Below, piece by piece: positions 25,277 through 33,625 of a DNA stretch of 38,591 bases. Each line of letters opens with the position of its first letter. The stretch's first letter is position 1. The notes under the pieces were generated by a model. That model ran no database searches. It was given only the letters and a program-made list of their open reading frames with translations, and had not been told where the DNA came from. The position numbers and the translations under genes are program-made. The stretch lies in the NCBI GenBank assembly GCA_024401925.1, contig JAKSKD010000016.1:1-38591 (forward strand), in the 5' to 3' direction. The stretch comes from Bacteroidales bacterium. Its GTDB lineage: Bacteria; Bacteroidota; Bacteroidia; Bacteroidales; UBA932.

Positions 25277-26810
25277 TGCAGGCGGCACTGAGACCGAATT
25301 TTCCATTGTTTCTGTCCGATTTCTGATATTCCCCTCTCAGATAGAATTTAGTATGCTTCAATTTCATTGAGGCATAGATGCTTGCGGCAATGCCCGTCCC
25401 GTAGTATGCCGGGACACTGAAATTGCCGGGGGCGTTACGCTCGTAAACATAGATTCTGTCGTCCCAGTTCTTGATCCGGAAGCCGGTCAGACGGGCGTAA
25501 ATCGCTATTTTTTCGACTTTGAAGGAAGTTTCTGCGTAGTAAAGCTGCGCGAGAGCTTTGCAGTATGCGAGGTTTGAGCGAAGGACGAAGCCCCAGGGAG
25601 CGGAGCCCCCGGAGATATTGGCCCGAAGGTCGTGCTTCATAGGCTCGGAAGGCTTGTAGGTTTCACAGAGCCGGAAGGAAAGGGTGAGGCCCCGCCCGGG
25701 GGAGAGAGTGGAGGTGGCGAGGAGGCGCAGACGGGCGGGGCCGGCCTCGAAACTCAGGAAGTGCGTCTTGAAACGGACGGCTGCGGAGGCGGCGGACTTC
25801 GACTTACCGCAGCTGAAGCGCGCGGCGGCCTGCAGGTCGTACGACACGTTCCATATCACCCCGGCGCAGCCTTCAAACTGGTTCTGCGGAAAGTCGAAGC
25901 AGGCTTCGCCGAATACGTCGAAGCCTCCGGCGGAAAACCTTCCGTCCGCCGCCGCCTTCCCGCTGCCTTTTCCATCGTATAATGCCGTAACCCCTGCTTG
26001 CCCGTTCCTCCAGTATCGGGCATACCGGGCTCCTGCCTGCCTGTCTATTGTGGCATAGAGGCTTTCTTCGCCTGCCCCTTTTTCCCATATTGCCGCCAAT
26101 CCTCTCAGGTAGCTGTCCGGGCTGTATGTCCACGCAGGGGCTATCCCGGACCCCTTTTTCATAAAAGAGCCGATGGATGTGTATCCTTCTATGCTGAATC
26201 CGCTCCACTGCGCCAGTCCCTGCCCGAAACGGGCTGCGAAGTCGCCGGCGATAATTGTAAGATTCTGATTTCTGCTGTGGTATTCCAATGCTCCTGAGAG
26301 GCTTTTCTTCCAAGCGGCGCGGGCGCTGAACCTCTCTCCGTATTCGTATTTCGCTTTTGCGCCCGCGCTCCATTTTCCTCCGTTTAGGCCTCCCTTCGCC
26401 TGAAGACTGCGGCGGTGGGCGTCCCTGCGGGCCGCCTCGCCGGGGCTTCTCCCTGATTCAAGGCTCACAAAGCGACTGAGCGCCCCGGCGACGGCTTCCG
26501 AGAAGCCGTCCACCGCCGCCAGTTCCGCGAACGAAAGAATGTCGCCGCAGCGCTCCCTGTAGTCAATGAGAGATGCGACCTGAAATGCCGAAAACAGTCC
26601 GCAGGAAAGCAGCCTGCTCCTGGACGCCGTGTTGACGGGGATGGGATGTGAAGCCAGCCCTTCGTACTTTTCAAGAACGCTCCCATCCAACTCTTCCATC
26701 GTTGATGCCCCTGAAATCAGCAGGATATCCTGCTCCAATATTTGTGCTCCGAGGCTTATGGTGACGCATAATTGCGCTAGAATAAATACTACTTTGGTTT
26801 TCATTTTCAT
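25263..26810 (-). CDS. HhH-domain outer-membrane beta-barrel protein
   Basis: A 515-residue exported protein. After a signal peptide (about residues 1-22) comes a tandem helix-hairpin-helix module (residues about 57-118: IPVNTASRSRLLSCGLFSAFQVASL, then LSFAELAAVDGFSEAVA), as in ComEA-type proteins. The remaining 390 residues alternate polar and hydrophobic residues with many aromatic strand ends (LTIIAGDFAARFGQGLAQWSGF), consistent with a beta-barrel. Related HhH/barrel proteins are widespread in Bacteroidetes but uncharacterised; a role in DNA binding or uptake is only a guess. The interior (25630-26500) is markedly richer in GC than its neighbours. Confidence 0.78.
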   Translation of the reverse strand: MKMKTKVVFILAQLCVTISLGAQILEQDILLISGASTMEELDGSVLEKYEGLASHPIPVNTASRSRLLSCGLFSAFQVASLIDYRERCGDILSFAELAAVDGFSEAVAGALSRFVSLESGRSPGEAARRDAHRRSLQAKGGLNGGKWSAGAKAKYEYGERFSARAAWKKSLSGALEYHSRNQNLTIIAGDFAARFGQGLAQWSGFSIEGYTSIGSFMKKGSGIAPAWTYSPDSYLRGLAAIWEKGAGEESLYATIDRQAGARYARYWRNGQAGVTALYDGKGSGKAAADGRFSAGGFDVFGEACFDFPQNQFEGCAGVIWNVSYDLQAAARFSCGKSKSAASAAVRFKTHFLSFEAGPARLRLLATSTLSPGRGLTLSFRLCETYKPSEPMKHDLRANISGGSAPWGFVLRSNLAYCKALAQLYYAETSFKVEKIAIYARLTGFRIKNWDDRIYVYERNAPGNFSVPAYYGTGIAASIYASMKLKHTKFYLRGEYQKSDRNNGKFGLSAACTIEI

Positions 26811-26844
26811 AGTTCAAGTAGTCGCTAATTAAGGAAATATTTTT

Positions 26845-26852
26845 TAAATTTG
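26845..26852 (+). promoter_or_regulatory. -7 box of the hpt/adk transcript
   Basis: TAAATTTG is an exact TANNTTTG match, 19 nt before the hpt ATG, in the short divergent gap with the HhH/barrel gene. The -33 box is weak. Confidence 0.5.
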
Positions 26853-26871
26853 AGGCTTGGAAAACGTTTAT

Positions 26872-27414
26872 ATGAAAAAGATAAAAGTTTACGACAAAAC
26901 CTTTTTACCTTATATTTCTTATGAAGAGATATCAAAGGATATCGATGCTCTTGCTGCAAAGCTGAATAAGGAATATGCTGGCGGTGAGGATATTCCGATA
27001 TTACTGTGTGTGCTGAACGGAGCTATGTTGTTCACGGGAGAAATTATGAAAAGGCTTGATTTCGAATGTGAACTGATGTCAATCAAGCTTAAGTCCTATT
27101 CCGGCTCCCATTCAACGGGCGTCATACGCGAGACTATGGGACTTACAGGTGATGTCAGTGGACGCCGCGTAATTATTGTGGAAGATATCGTTGATACTGG
27201 CAACACCATGGCGTATCTGCTTGATATGCTGAAGGATGCCGGAGCGAAGGATACAAAGATATGCACGATGCTCTTCAAAAGAGAGGTGTTTAAGAAGAAC
27301 TTTCCTGTCGATTTTATCGCAAGGGAGATTCCGAACAAATTCATATTGGGATTCGGACTTGACTATGACGAAAGGGGCAGGTGTCACAAAGATATTTACA
27401 TTCTGGAACAATAA
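26872..27414 (+). CDS. hpt: Hypoxanthine phosphoribosyltransferase
   Basis: A 180-residue purine-salvage enzyme that makes IMP or GMP from the base and PRPP. The start is the ATG at 26872; a TTG 15 bp earlier is less likely. Diagnostic are the PRPP loop VIIVEDIVDTGNTM, the LCVLNGAMLF segment and the flexible-loop SYSGSHSTG region. The C-terminal FILGFGLDYDERGR block is typical of bacterial HPRTs. adk begins 8 nt downstream. Confidence 0.96.
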   Translation: MKKIKVYDKTFLPYISYEEISKDIDALAAKLNKEYAGGEDIPILLCVLNGAMLFTGEIMKRLDFECELMSIKLKSYSGSHSTGVIRETMGLTGDVSGRRVIIVEDIVDTGNTMAYLLDMLKDAGAKDTKICTMLFKREVFKKNFPVDFIAREIPNKFILGFGLDYDERGRCHKDIYILEQ

Positions 27415-27422
27415 TCTTATAT

Positions 27423-28001
27423 ATGAAATATTACATCCTATTCGGTCCTCCGGGTGCGGGAAAAGGCACTCACGCAGGCGCTGTCGCCGAGAAATACAAT
27501 CTGAAACATCTTTCCACCGGAGAACTTCTCAGAAATGAAATTGCTGCCGGTACGGAGCTCGGGAAAAAGGCAAAGTCTCTCATCGAAGCCGGCTCTCTTG
27601 TTCCGGATGAGGTAGTGGAAGGAATAATCGAGTCTGCATTCGACACCATCAGGGGCGTTGATGGATTCCTTCTCGACGGTTTTCCGCGCACTATTGCACA
27701 GGGTGAGGCTCTTGACAGAATCCTCGCAAAACGCGGAGAGAAAGTGGATGCTGTCATCGCCATTATGATTCCTGACGAGATTGTTAAAGAAAGGATAGCC
27801 GGACGTGCAAAGGTGGAGGGACGTGCAGATGATGCGAATGAAGAGGTAATACAAAACCGTATCCGAACCTATCACGAACTCACCGAACCGCTAATTGCCT
27901 TTTATAAGGAAGCCGGCAAATACCACGAGGCAGTCTGCTACCCGGGCACTATCGAGGAAAACCGTGCAAAGGTGCTGGCTCTCGTGGATTCCATTCAGTA
28001 A
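27423..28001 (+). CDS. adk: Adenylate kinase, short form
   Basis: A 192-residue nucleotide kinase that interconverts ATP + AMP with 2 ADP. The ATG at 27423 puts the P loop at the expected place (GPPGAGKGTH, residues 8-17). STGELLRNEI, LLDGFPRTIAQ and the short LID (GRAKVEGRADD, without zinc cysteines) identify the short class. It is probably co-transcribed with hpt and the peptidase that follows. Confidence 0.96.
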   Translation: MKYYILFGPPGAGKGTHAGAVAEKYNLKHLSTGELLRNEIAAGTELGKKAKSLIEAGSLVPDEVVEGIIESAFDTIRGVDGFLLDGFPRTIAQGEALDRILAKRGEKVDAVIAIMIPDEIVKERIAGRAKVEGRADDANEEVIQNRIRTYHELTEPLIAFYKEAGKYHEAVCYPGTIEENRAKVLALVDSIQ

Positions 28002-28023
28002 GAACAATCAATACGATATTACA

Positions 28024-29226
28024 ATGAAAACAGCAAGAACTTTGACAATCCTTGCGGCTCTTATGCTCATTTCTTCAGCCGCGTACGCTCAGTCGAGACC
28101 AACGGTACAATGGCCTGACTATCAGTTTACTACAGTGAAGGCAAATCCTATCACATCAATCAAGGACCAGGCATCGAGCGGTACCTGCTGGGCTTTCTCC
28201 ACAATCGCTTTTCTTGAGTCTGAAGTGATCCGTATCAACAATATCAAGGATGAGGCTAAATATCCTGACCTCTCTGAGTTTTTCGTTGTAAGCCATTCAT
28301 ATTCAGACCGTGCAGACAAATATGTACGTCTCGACGGCAAGCTCGGTTTTAGCGCTGGAAGTGGAGCAGGTGACGTCATCGAGACCATCAGACGCTACGG
28401 TATCGTTCCTAATGCCGATATGACGGGAATGAACTACGGCACGGAACTTCCTCGCCAGGCAGAGCTCGACGCTGTCCTCCTCGGATACGTACAGGCTGTT
28501 GCCAGAATCCCTAACAAAACTCTCACGACTGCGTGGAAGAGAGGTTTCGACGGCATTCTCGAGGCTTACCTCGGAGCATATCCGGAGACTTTCACCGTTG
28601 ACGGAAAGACCTACACCCCTGAATCATACAGGGATGCCCTCAAGATCAATCCTGATGACTACATTTCACTTACATCATATACCCACCATCCTTTCTACAA
28701 GCCTTTTGTTCTCGAGGTTTGTGACAATTGGAGATGGGACGAGTCCTACAACGTTCCTATTGATGAATTTATGGAGGTAGTTGATTATGCAATCAATAAC
28801 GGCTACACCATTGCTTGGGGCGCAGACGTAAGTGAATTCGGATTCACTAGGGACGGATATGCAATCTTCGCTGCCAGTGCGCCAACCACTAAGAGCGCCG
28901 GTTCGGACCAGGCTCATTGGGTAGGCCAGGAAGATAAACCTGATGAGATTGTTGCTCCAGAGGAGAAAGAGGCTACACAGGAGACCCGTCAGCGTGATTT
29001 CGACAACAAGACCGTTACTGACGACCACGGTATGCAGATTTACGGTATCGCAAAGGATCAGTGGGGCAACAAGTACTATCTTGTAAAGAACTCATGGGGA
29101 ATTACTGGCAAGTATGACGGTATCTGGTACGCTTCAGAGGCTTTCGTCAAGAATCAGAGCCTTGACATCCTCATTCACAAGGACGCTCTTCCTAAGGATT
29201 TGAAAAAGAAGCTTGATATCAAGTAA
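28024..29226 (+). CDS. Exported C1B cysteine peptidase (PepC/bleomycin hydrolase-like)
   Basis: A 400-residue papain-fold peptidase with a signal peptide cut near AYAQS, so it acts outside the cytoplasm, unlike classical PepC. The catalytic residues are Cys55 in SSGTCWAFS, His335 in DDHGMQIYG and Asn356 in VKNSWG. Between them is a long C1B-type insertion (PFYKPFVLEVCDNWRWDESYNVPIDEF). The ATG at 28024 begins the signal; an earlier frame extension covers adk. Its TAA overlaps the pssA ATG (TAATG), so the two are coupled. Bacteroidetes often encode such exported C1B peptidases. Confidence 0.92.
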   Translation: MKTARTLTILAALMLISSAAYAQSRPTVQWPDYQFTTVKANPITSIKDQASSGTCWAFSTIAFLESEVIRINNIKDEAKYPDLSEFFVVSHSYSDRADKYVRLDGKLGFSAGSGAGDVIETIRRYGIVPNADMTGMNYGTELPRQAELDAVLLGYVQAVARIPNKTLTTAWKRGFDGILEAYLGAYPETFTVDGKTYTPESYRDALKINPDDYISLTSYTHHPFYKPFVLEVCDNWRWDESYNVPIDEFMEVVDYAINNGYTIAWGADVSEFGFTRDGYAIFAASAPTTKSAGSDQAHWVGQEDKPDEIVAPEEKEATQETRQRDFDNKTVTDDHGMQIYGIAKDQWGNKYYLVKNSWGITGKYDGIWYASEAFVKNQSLDILIHKDALPKDLKKKLDIK

Positions 29227-29948
29227 TGAAAAGGATCATCAAGTTTATACCTGATTTTATCACCTCCATGAATCTCGTTTGCGGAATCGTGGGGGTGGTA
29301 TTCACTTTTAAGGGACGCTTCGACATTGCTTTTCCTCTGATGCTGGCCGCTGCGGTCTTTGATTTCTGTGACGGATTGGCGGCAAGGGCTCTGGATGCAT
29401 ATTCCGACCTCGGCAGGGAACTGGATTCCCTCTGCGATATGGTGAGTTTCGGAGTGCTGCCTTCAGTGATGCTCTACCAACTAATGAGAATCTGTACCTA
29501 TTCGGAATCAGTCCTTTGCTATGTACCGCTATTTATCGCGGTCTTTTCGGGCCTGAGGCTTGCGAAGTTCAATGTGGACGAGAGGCAGCACGAGAATTTC
29601 CTTGGAATGGCTACTCCTATCGGAGCCATCCTGTGCGGTTCTCTTGCTTATTTTGTTGCATATGAGCCTGATTCCTTTCTTTCCGCGTGGGCTTCCGGGC
29701 TTGTCTTCATACCACTGCTCTCAGTCATCCTCTGCGCACTGCTGGTATGCGAGATCCCAATGTTCTCGATGAAGTTCAAGAGAGGGCAGGACAAGGTGCT
29801 TCTCCGCAAGAGGATCTATTTTGCAATCAATGTCCTTCTCATCGTCGGCATCGTGGTCGCCCTCGGTCTCAACTGGTCGCTCGTCGGCCTTCTGACCTCC
29901 GTATTCTACGTCTTCATGAACGTAGTCTACGCCCTCTTCAAAATATAA
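29226..29948 (+). CDS. pssA: CDP-diacylglycerol--serine O-phosphatidyltransferase
   Basis: A 240-residue membrane enzyme that makes phosphatidylserine, the precursor of phosphatidylethanolamine. The CDP-alcohol phosphotransferase motif DG-x2-AR-x8-G-x3-D-x3-D is present as CDGLAARALDAYSDLGRELDSLCD (about residues 48-71). There are about seven hydrophobic helices, and the N-terminal FIPDFITSMNLVCGI matches PssA. Its start shares a base with the peptidase stop. Confidence 0.93.
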   Translation: MKRIIKFIPDFITSMNLVCGIVGVVFTFKGRFDIAFPLMLAAAVFDFCDGLAARALDAYSDLGRELDSLCDMVSFGVLPSVMLYQLMRICTYSESVLCYVPLFIAVFSGLRLAKFNVDERQHENFLGMATPIGAILCGSLAYFVAYEPDSFLSAWASGLVFIPLLSVILCALLVCEIPMFSMKFKRGQDKVLLRKRIYFAINVLLIVGIVVALGLNWSLVGLLTSVFYVFMNVVYALFKI

Positions 29949-29955
29949 TCCCTTT

Positions 29956-30123
29956 ACATATCAGGCAGATAGGATGCGCTCCTCAGAGCGCACGGCGGAG
30001 GCCGGGATGGAGCGAAGCGATATCGGTAGGCCGGGAGCCGCAGGGGATGTTACGGGGGCAGAGCCCCCGTCAACTAACCATGGGCGGCCACAGGCCTTCC
30101 CCAATAGTCCTGTCCTGATATGT
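29956..30123. ncRNA. GC-rich multi-hairpin element bounded by a 10-bp inverted repeat
   Basis: A 168-bp stretch between pssA and the hydrolase. A perfect terminal inverted repeat (ACATATCAGG at 29956-29965, CCTGATATGT at 30114-30123) closes four internal stems: TGCGCTC/GAGCGCA with loop CTCA (29975-29992); CGGC and GGCC pairing with GGCC and GCCG (29993-30040); ACGGGGGC-AGA-GCCCCCGT (30052-30070); and TGGG-GGCC-ACA-GGCC-CCCA (30081-30103). AGGCCGGGA occurs twice. It could be a structured RNA or a small non-autonomous mobile element. No target-site duplication is seen and no coding is supported. Confidence 0.6.
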
Positions 30124-30139
30124 CGAAATTTCCTTTTTT

Positions 30140-30733
30140 ATGAAAGTACTATACATACATGGTATGAGGGGAGGTGAGGACAGCAGGATACCTGCGATCC
30201 TGGCCGGAAGGTTCGATGTATGTATAAGGACATACGATTTCGATCCGGAGATCGCGCACAGACAGATTGCGCTTTGGGTCGATGAATTTAAGCCGGATGT
30301 CGTCGTAGGGGAGTCCATGGGCGCTACACATGCACTTGCCGTGAAAGATGTGCCGGTCTTGCTGGTGTCGCCGGCGCTGAATGTCGGGAAACTGTTCAGC
30401 AGGCTCGCTTGGGCCACGAAGATACCGGGAATGAGACCTATGCTGGAAAAGAAATACGCCCCACGCAGCGAAAGAAGGCAGAAAGTCCGCTTCGAATATG
30501 ATCTGCTACGCAAATGGGAACACTACCGGGATGTTGCGCTCGGCACGGAGCACAATGAAATCCACGCCTTTTTCGGTGCGAAAGACAGCTACCGCCGTAG
30601 CGGGGTGGTCAGCATAAAGACATACTCCGAAAAGTTCGGAGACAGGTACACCGTCTATGACGGCACGCACTATATGGAGGAAGAATATATAGAAAGCCTC
30701 CTGATTCCCGCTATCTTGAATTATAAGCCTTGA
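30140..30733 (+). CDS. YqiA-like alpha/beta-hydrolase
   Basis: A 197-residue small esterase-family protein. The opening strand is KVLYIHGMRG, the nucleophile Ser59 lies in VGESMGATHAL, the acid is probably Asp149 in FFGAKDSY, and the base is His177 in YDGTHYMEE. This layout matches the YqiA/YcfP family of short-chain esterases. It begins 16 nt after the GC-rich element and is preceded by TTTTTT instead of a ribosome-binding site. Its 3' end overlaps the convergent aminotransferase by 23 bp. The substrate is unknown. Confidence 0.8.
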   Translation: MKVLYIHGMRGGEDSRIPAILAGRFDVCIRTYDFDPEIAHRQIALWVDEFKPDVVVGESMGATHALAVKDVPVLLVSPALNVGKLFSRLAWATKIPGMRPMLEKKYAPRSERRQKVRFEYDLLRKWEHYRDVALGTEHNEIHAFFGAKDSYRRSGVVSIKTYSEKFGDRYTVYDGTHYMEEEYIESLLIPAILNYKP

Positions 30734-31907
30734 GCCCTTCCTCAAGTATGTGGAAAGCCTTCTTCAACTCAGGAACCTCAAGAACATACGCAATTCGGAC
30801 CTGGTTTGCCCCTACTCCTTCCGTGCGGTAGAATGATGCCGCAGGAGTGATCATTACAGTCTCGCCATTAATCCTGAAATCAGTGAGCATCCATTTTGCG
30901 AAATCCTCGGCATCCTCCACAGGAAGTGATGCTATGGTGTAGAATGCTCCGTAGGTCATAGGAGAATATACGCCAGGGATGGAGTTCAGAGTGCTGATTG
31001 CGAAATCGCGTCTCTTTATGTATTCCCGGCGTACGGACTCGAAATATGATACGGGAGCCTCGAGGGCACCTATCGTTGCAATCTGGCCGAGTACCGGTGG
31101 ACACAGACGCGCCTGCGCGAACTTTGTGATGGCGTCAATGACAGCCTTGTTCTTGGTTGCGATGGCACCTATTCTGGCACCGCAGAGATTGTACCTCTTT
31201 GATACTGAATCCACAAGGATGGTGTTCTCCTCAAGTCCCGGGATATTCATCACGGAATAATACGGGTCCTCGGTGTAACAGAATTCCCTGTAAACCTCAT
31301 CCGAAATGAGGAAGAGGTCGTGTCTCTTGCAGAAATCACCCATCTGGAGAATATCTTCCTTCGAATAAAGGGTTCCGGCAGGATTGGCTGGGTTGCATAT
31401 CAGCATAGCCTTCGTCCTCGGAGTGACAACAGCTTCGAAAGCATCGATTCCCGGCAGCCGGAAATCATTCTCGATGACGGTAGGGACTGCAATGACATCC
31501 ACTCCATACTGGCAGGCGATGGAATAATAGTTCGTATAGAAAGGCTCTATGACGATAATCTCATCTCCCGGGTTGCAGACTGTCTCCACAGTGAATGCAA
31601 GGGCTTCGCTCCCGGCTGTTGTGATGAGGATGTCATCAATGGTGAGGTCCATACCCAGACGTTTGTAATATTTTTCCAGCATTGCCTCGCGAAGTTCATA
31701 GATTCCCGCTGAATTAGAGTATTCGAGATGCTTGAAATCAAAGTTTCTGACAGCCTGTTTGACTGTCTCCGGCGAGTCTATGTCAGGGGACCCGATATTC
31801 AAGTGATAGACCTTTATCCCCTCGCGTTCCGCGCGGTCGGAGTAGGGACTCAGCCTTCGGATTGCTGACGATGGAACCTTTATGGCTTTTGCTGAAATGT
31901 CAGGCAT
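30711..31907 (-). CDS. Class I/II PLP aminotransferase (aspartate-type)
   Basis: A 398-residue fold-type I aminotransferase. The ATG at 31907 gives the usual N terminus (MPDISAKAIKVPSSAIRRLSPYS); an earlier in-frame start would add residues that do not resemble the family. Key residues are Asn182 (CNPANPAGT), Asp203 (ISDEVYREF), PLP-Lys237 (VDSVSKRYN) and a C-terminal Arg in NQVRIAY. Acidic or aromatic amino acids are the likely substrates, but this is not resolved. A hairpin GAAAGCT/AGCTTTC (31923-31943) lies upstream of its start. Confidence 0.9.
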   Translation of the reverse strand: MPDISAKAIKVPSSAIRRLSPYSDRAEREGIKVYHLNIGSPDIDSPETVKQAVRNFDFKHLEYSNSAGIYELREAMLEKYYKRLGMDLTIDDILITTAGSEALAFTVETVCNPGDEIIVIEPFYTNYYSIACQYGVDVIAVPTVIENDFRLPGIDAFEAVVTPRTKAMLICNPANPAGTLYSKEDILQMGDFCKRHDLFLISDEVYREFCYTEDPYYSVMNIPGLEENTILVDSVSKRYNLCGARIGAIATKNKAVIDAITKFAQARLCPPVLGQIATIGALEAPVSYFESVRREYIKRRDFAISTLNSIPGVYSPMTYGAFYTIASLPVEDAEDFAKWMLTDFRINGETVMITPAASFYRTEGVGANQVRIAYVLEVPELKKAFHILEEGLKAYNSR

Positions 31908-31973
31908 TGTTAATCTTATTACGAAAGCTGGTAAATAGCTTTCAAAAAATCCCATAAAGATATAGATTTTTTA

Positions 31974-31981
31974 TACCTTTG
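31974..31981 (+). promoter_or_regulatory. -7 box next to the lipoprotein start codon
   Basis: TACCTTTG is an exact TANNTTTG match that ends 5 nt before the ATG at 31987, as at tgt. No good -33 box was found. It suggests a leaderless or near-leaderless mRNA. Confidence 0.45.
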
Positions 31982-31986
31982 TGCAA

Positions 31987-32985
31987 ATGAAAATACCAAG
32001 ACTTAGTCTATATTTTGCAATTAGTTGCTTTTTTTTGCTGACTGCCTGTTCGTATGTCGAGCAAGGAAACGGAAATATGCTTCCATATGTGGCGGAAATT
32101 CTGTCCGACAGTAGCTCAGACGTGTATCAAAGACTCAGTAATTTCAATGAGCCTTCCAGCCGTGGGAATATAGTCGTAATGGATAAGTCCGATAGAGTGG
32201 AAGCCTTCGCGGATTATTTCTTGAAGTGCGATAAATATGACAATATAAACGGAAATGACGGAAGCGATTTGCTTCCGGACTATGCCGGTGAACGTGTTGT
32301 AGAGATTTCCGATAACGGGAATGCACCTTATTCTGCTTTTCTTGATGACAGAACGGCTATGAGAGAGGCCACTGTGAAGACTGTGCTCGCCACTCTTGAC
32401 TCAGTTGCATCAGCGAAGATTGCAGTCCTTCCGTCTCCTTTTATGGCTGCATATGGAATGAATGATGTCGACACCCTGCTTTATGCAAGTGGTTGCGCTT
32501 TGCAGGTGGTGTCCCCATTGAGACTTCTTGCCGCCAGAACACGAAATGTCGGCAGGATAGCTGTTTTCGCGGACAGCGAGGCGGCTGGTACGGATATCTA
32601 TTCCGAAATTTTCGGTGAAGACCGGATTTACGTGTACGACTGTGATTCTCTTCCGACGCTGAAGGCTTTCTTCGACGAGTATGGGATGCAGGAAGACCAC
32701 AAAGCAGTTGACCTTATGGTGATTGATAATGTCAATATCGACGTAGATGCTCTCGAGAAAGAACATGCAACTTTTTTCAGCGTCGAGAATTTTGATAATC
32801 TTGCCATCAGACAGATGATAGGCTCTGATTTCAGTATTGCTGATACGCGGGATGTGGCTGCACGCGAGGTCTACAGGATTATGCGTAATAAAAACCTTTT
32901 TACGCATATAATATCATATCCGGTTAATCTTAGTTTGAGAACGGACTTCATAGGCGATTACAGTTTGTATAATGTTCAAGATTAG
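31987..32985 (+). CDS. Unknown Bacteroidetes lipoprotein
   Basis: A 332-residue lipoprotein (lipobox LLTAC). The sequence shows no family I recognise. It has alpha/beta character, with several hydrophobic strands followed by helices (AKIAVLPSPFMAAYG, VGRIAVFADSEAAG, VDLMVIDNVNIDV) reminiscent of periplasmic-binding-like or Rossmann folds. It heads an overlapping three-gene set: the exonuclease starts 14 bp before its stop. Function is unknown. Confidence 0.8.
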   Translation: MKIPRLSLYFAISCFFLLTACSYVEQGNGNMLPYVAEILSDSSSDVYQRLSNFNEPSSRGNIVVMDKSDRVEAFADYFLKCDKYDNINGNDGSDLLPDYAGERVVEISDNGNAPYSAFLDDRTAMREATVKTVLATLDSVASAKIAVLPSPFMAAYGMNDVDTLLYASGCALQVVSPLRLLAARTRNVGRIAVFADSEAAGTDIYSEIFGEDRIYVYDCDSLPTLKAFFDEYGMQEDHKAVDLMVIDNVNIDVDALEKEHATFFSVENFDNLAIRQMIGSDFSIADTRDVAAREVYRIMRNKNLFTHIISYPVNLSLRTDFIGDYSLYNVQD

Positions 32986-33625
32986 CGTCACTCCTGAAGA
33001 AATTGAAAAGTTGCAGATGGCCTCGTTCCCCGGTGAAATCGTTGTCATCGACCATTTCGGTACCAAATTCCTGAAAGCTGTAAAATATCTGTCTTCCCAA
33101 AATGTGATAGGTTTTGACACCGAGTCACGTCCGAGTTTCTCCCCCGATCAGCCTCATTACGGCGTATCTCTATTGCAGCTTTCTGCCGGGGATAAGGCGT
33201 TTCTGTTCCGCGTGAAGAAACTTGGAATACCGCGTTCCCTCAAGAAGATACTTTCAAATAATAAGATAATCAAGGTGGGAGCCGCCGTCGCTGATGACGT
33301 GAGGGGCCTGAGGAAAATTTCTGATTTAGAGCCGGACGGGTTCGTCGATCTGCAGAAAATTGTCTGGGAATACGGAATAAAGGACAAGAGCGTGAAAAAA
33401 ATGTCCGCCATTATTCTTGGAATCAGGATTTCCAAGACCCAGCAATTGTCCAACTGGGAAGCGCAGAACCTTTCCGAAGCTCAAAAGAAATATGCGTCTA
33501 CTGATGCCTGGGTATGCAGAGAAATGTATCTGCGCCTTATGGCTTCCCCTAAAAATCCATTGACACCGGAGCAGATGGCCCCGGTCCAGAACAACAATGA
33601 TCAGGATAACTCTAAAAAAGCATAG
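32972..33625 (+). CDS. DEDDy 3'-5' exonuclease, RNase D/WRN type
   Basis: A 217-residue stand-alone exonuclease domain. Catalytic acids are Asp49 and Glu51 (GFDTESRP), Asp109 (AVADDVRGL) and Tyr174 with Asp178 (YASTDAWVCREMY), which define the DEDDy subclass. There is no HRDC domain, so it is shorter than RNase D. The C-terminal tail is low complexity (NNNDQDNSKKA). Overlaps on both sides place it in an operon between the unknown lipoprotein and an rRNA methyltransferase, which hints at a role in RNA maturation. Confidence 0.92.
   Translation: MFKISVTPEEIEKLQMASFPGEIVVIDHFGTKFLKAVKYLSSQNVIGFDTESRPSFSPDQPHYGVSLLQLSAGDKAFLFRVKKLGIPRSLKKILSNNKIIKVGAAVADDVRGLRKISDLEPDGFVDLQKIVWEYGIKDKSVKKMSAIILGIRISKTQQLSNWEAQNLSEAQKKYASTDAWVCREMYLRLMASPKNPLTPEQMAPVQNNNDQDNSKKA

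Noticed and set aside
30052-30070. Intrinsic terminator for pssA
   Set aside because: The GC-rich stem is strong, but the following bases are CAACTAACC and not a T tract. It is better treated as part of the larger structured element.
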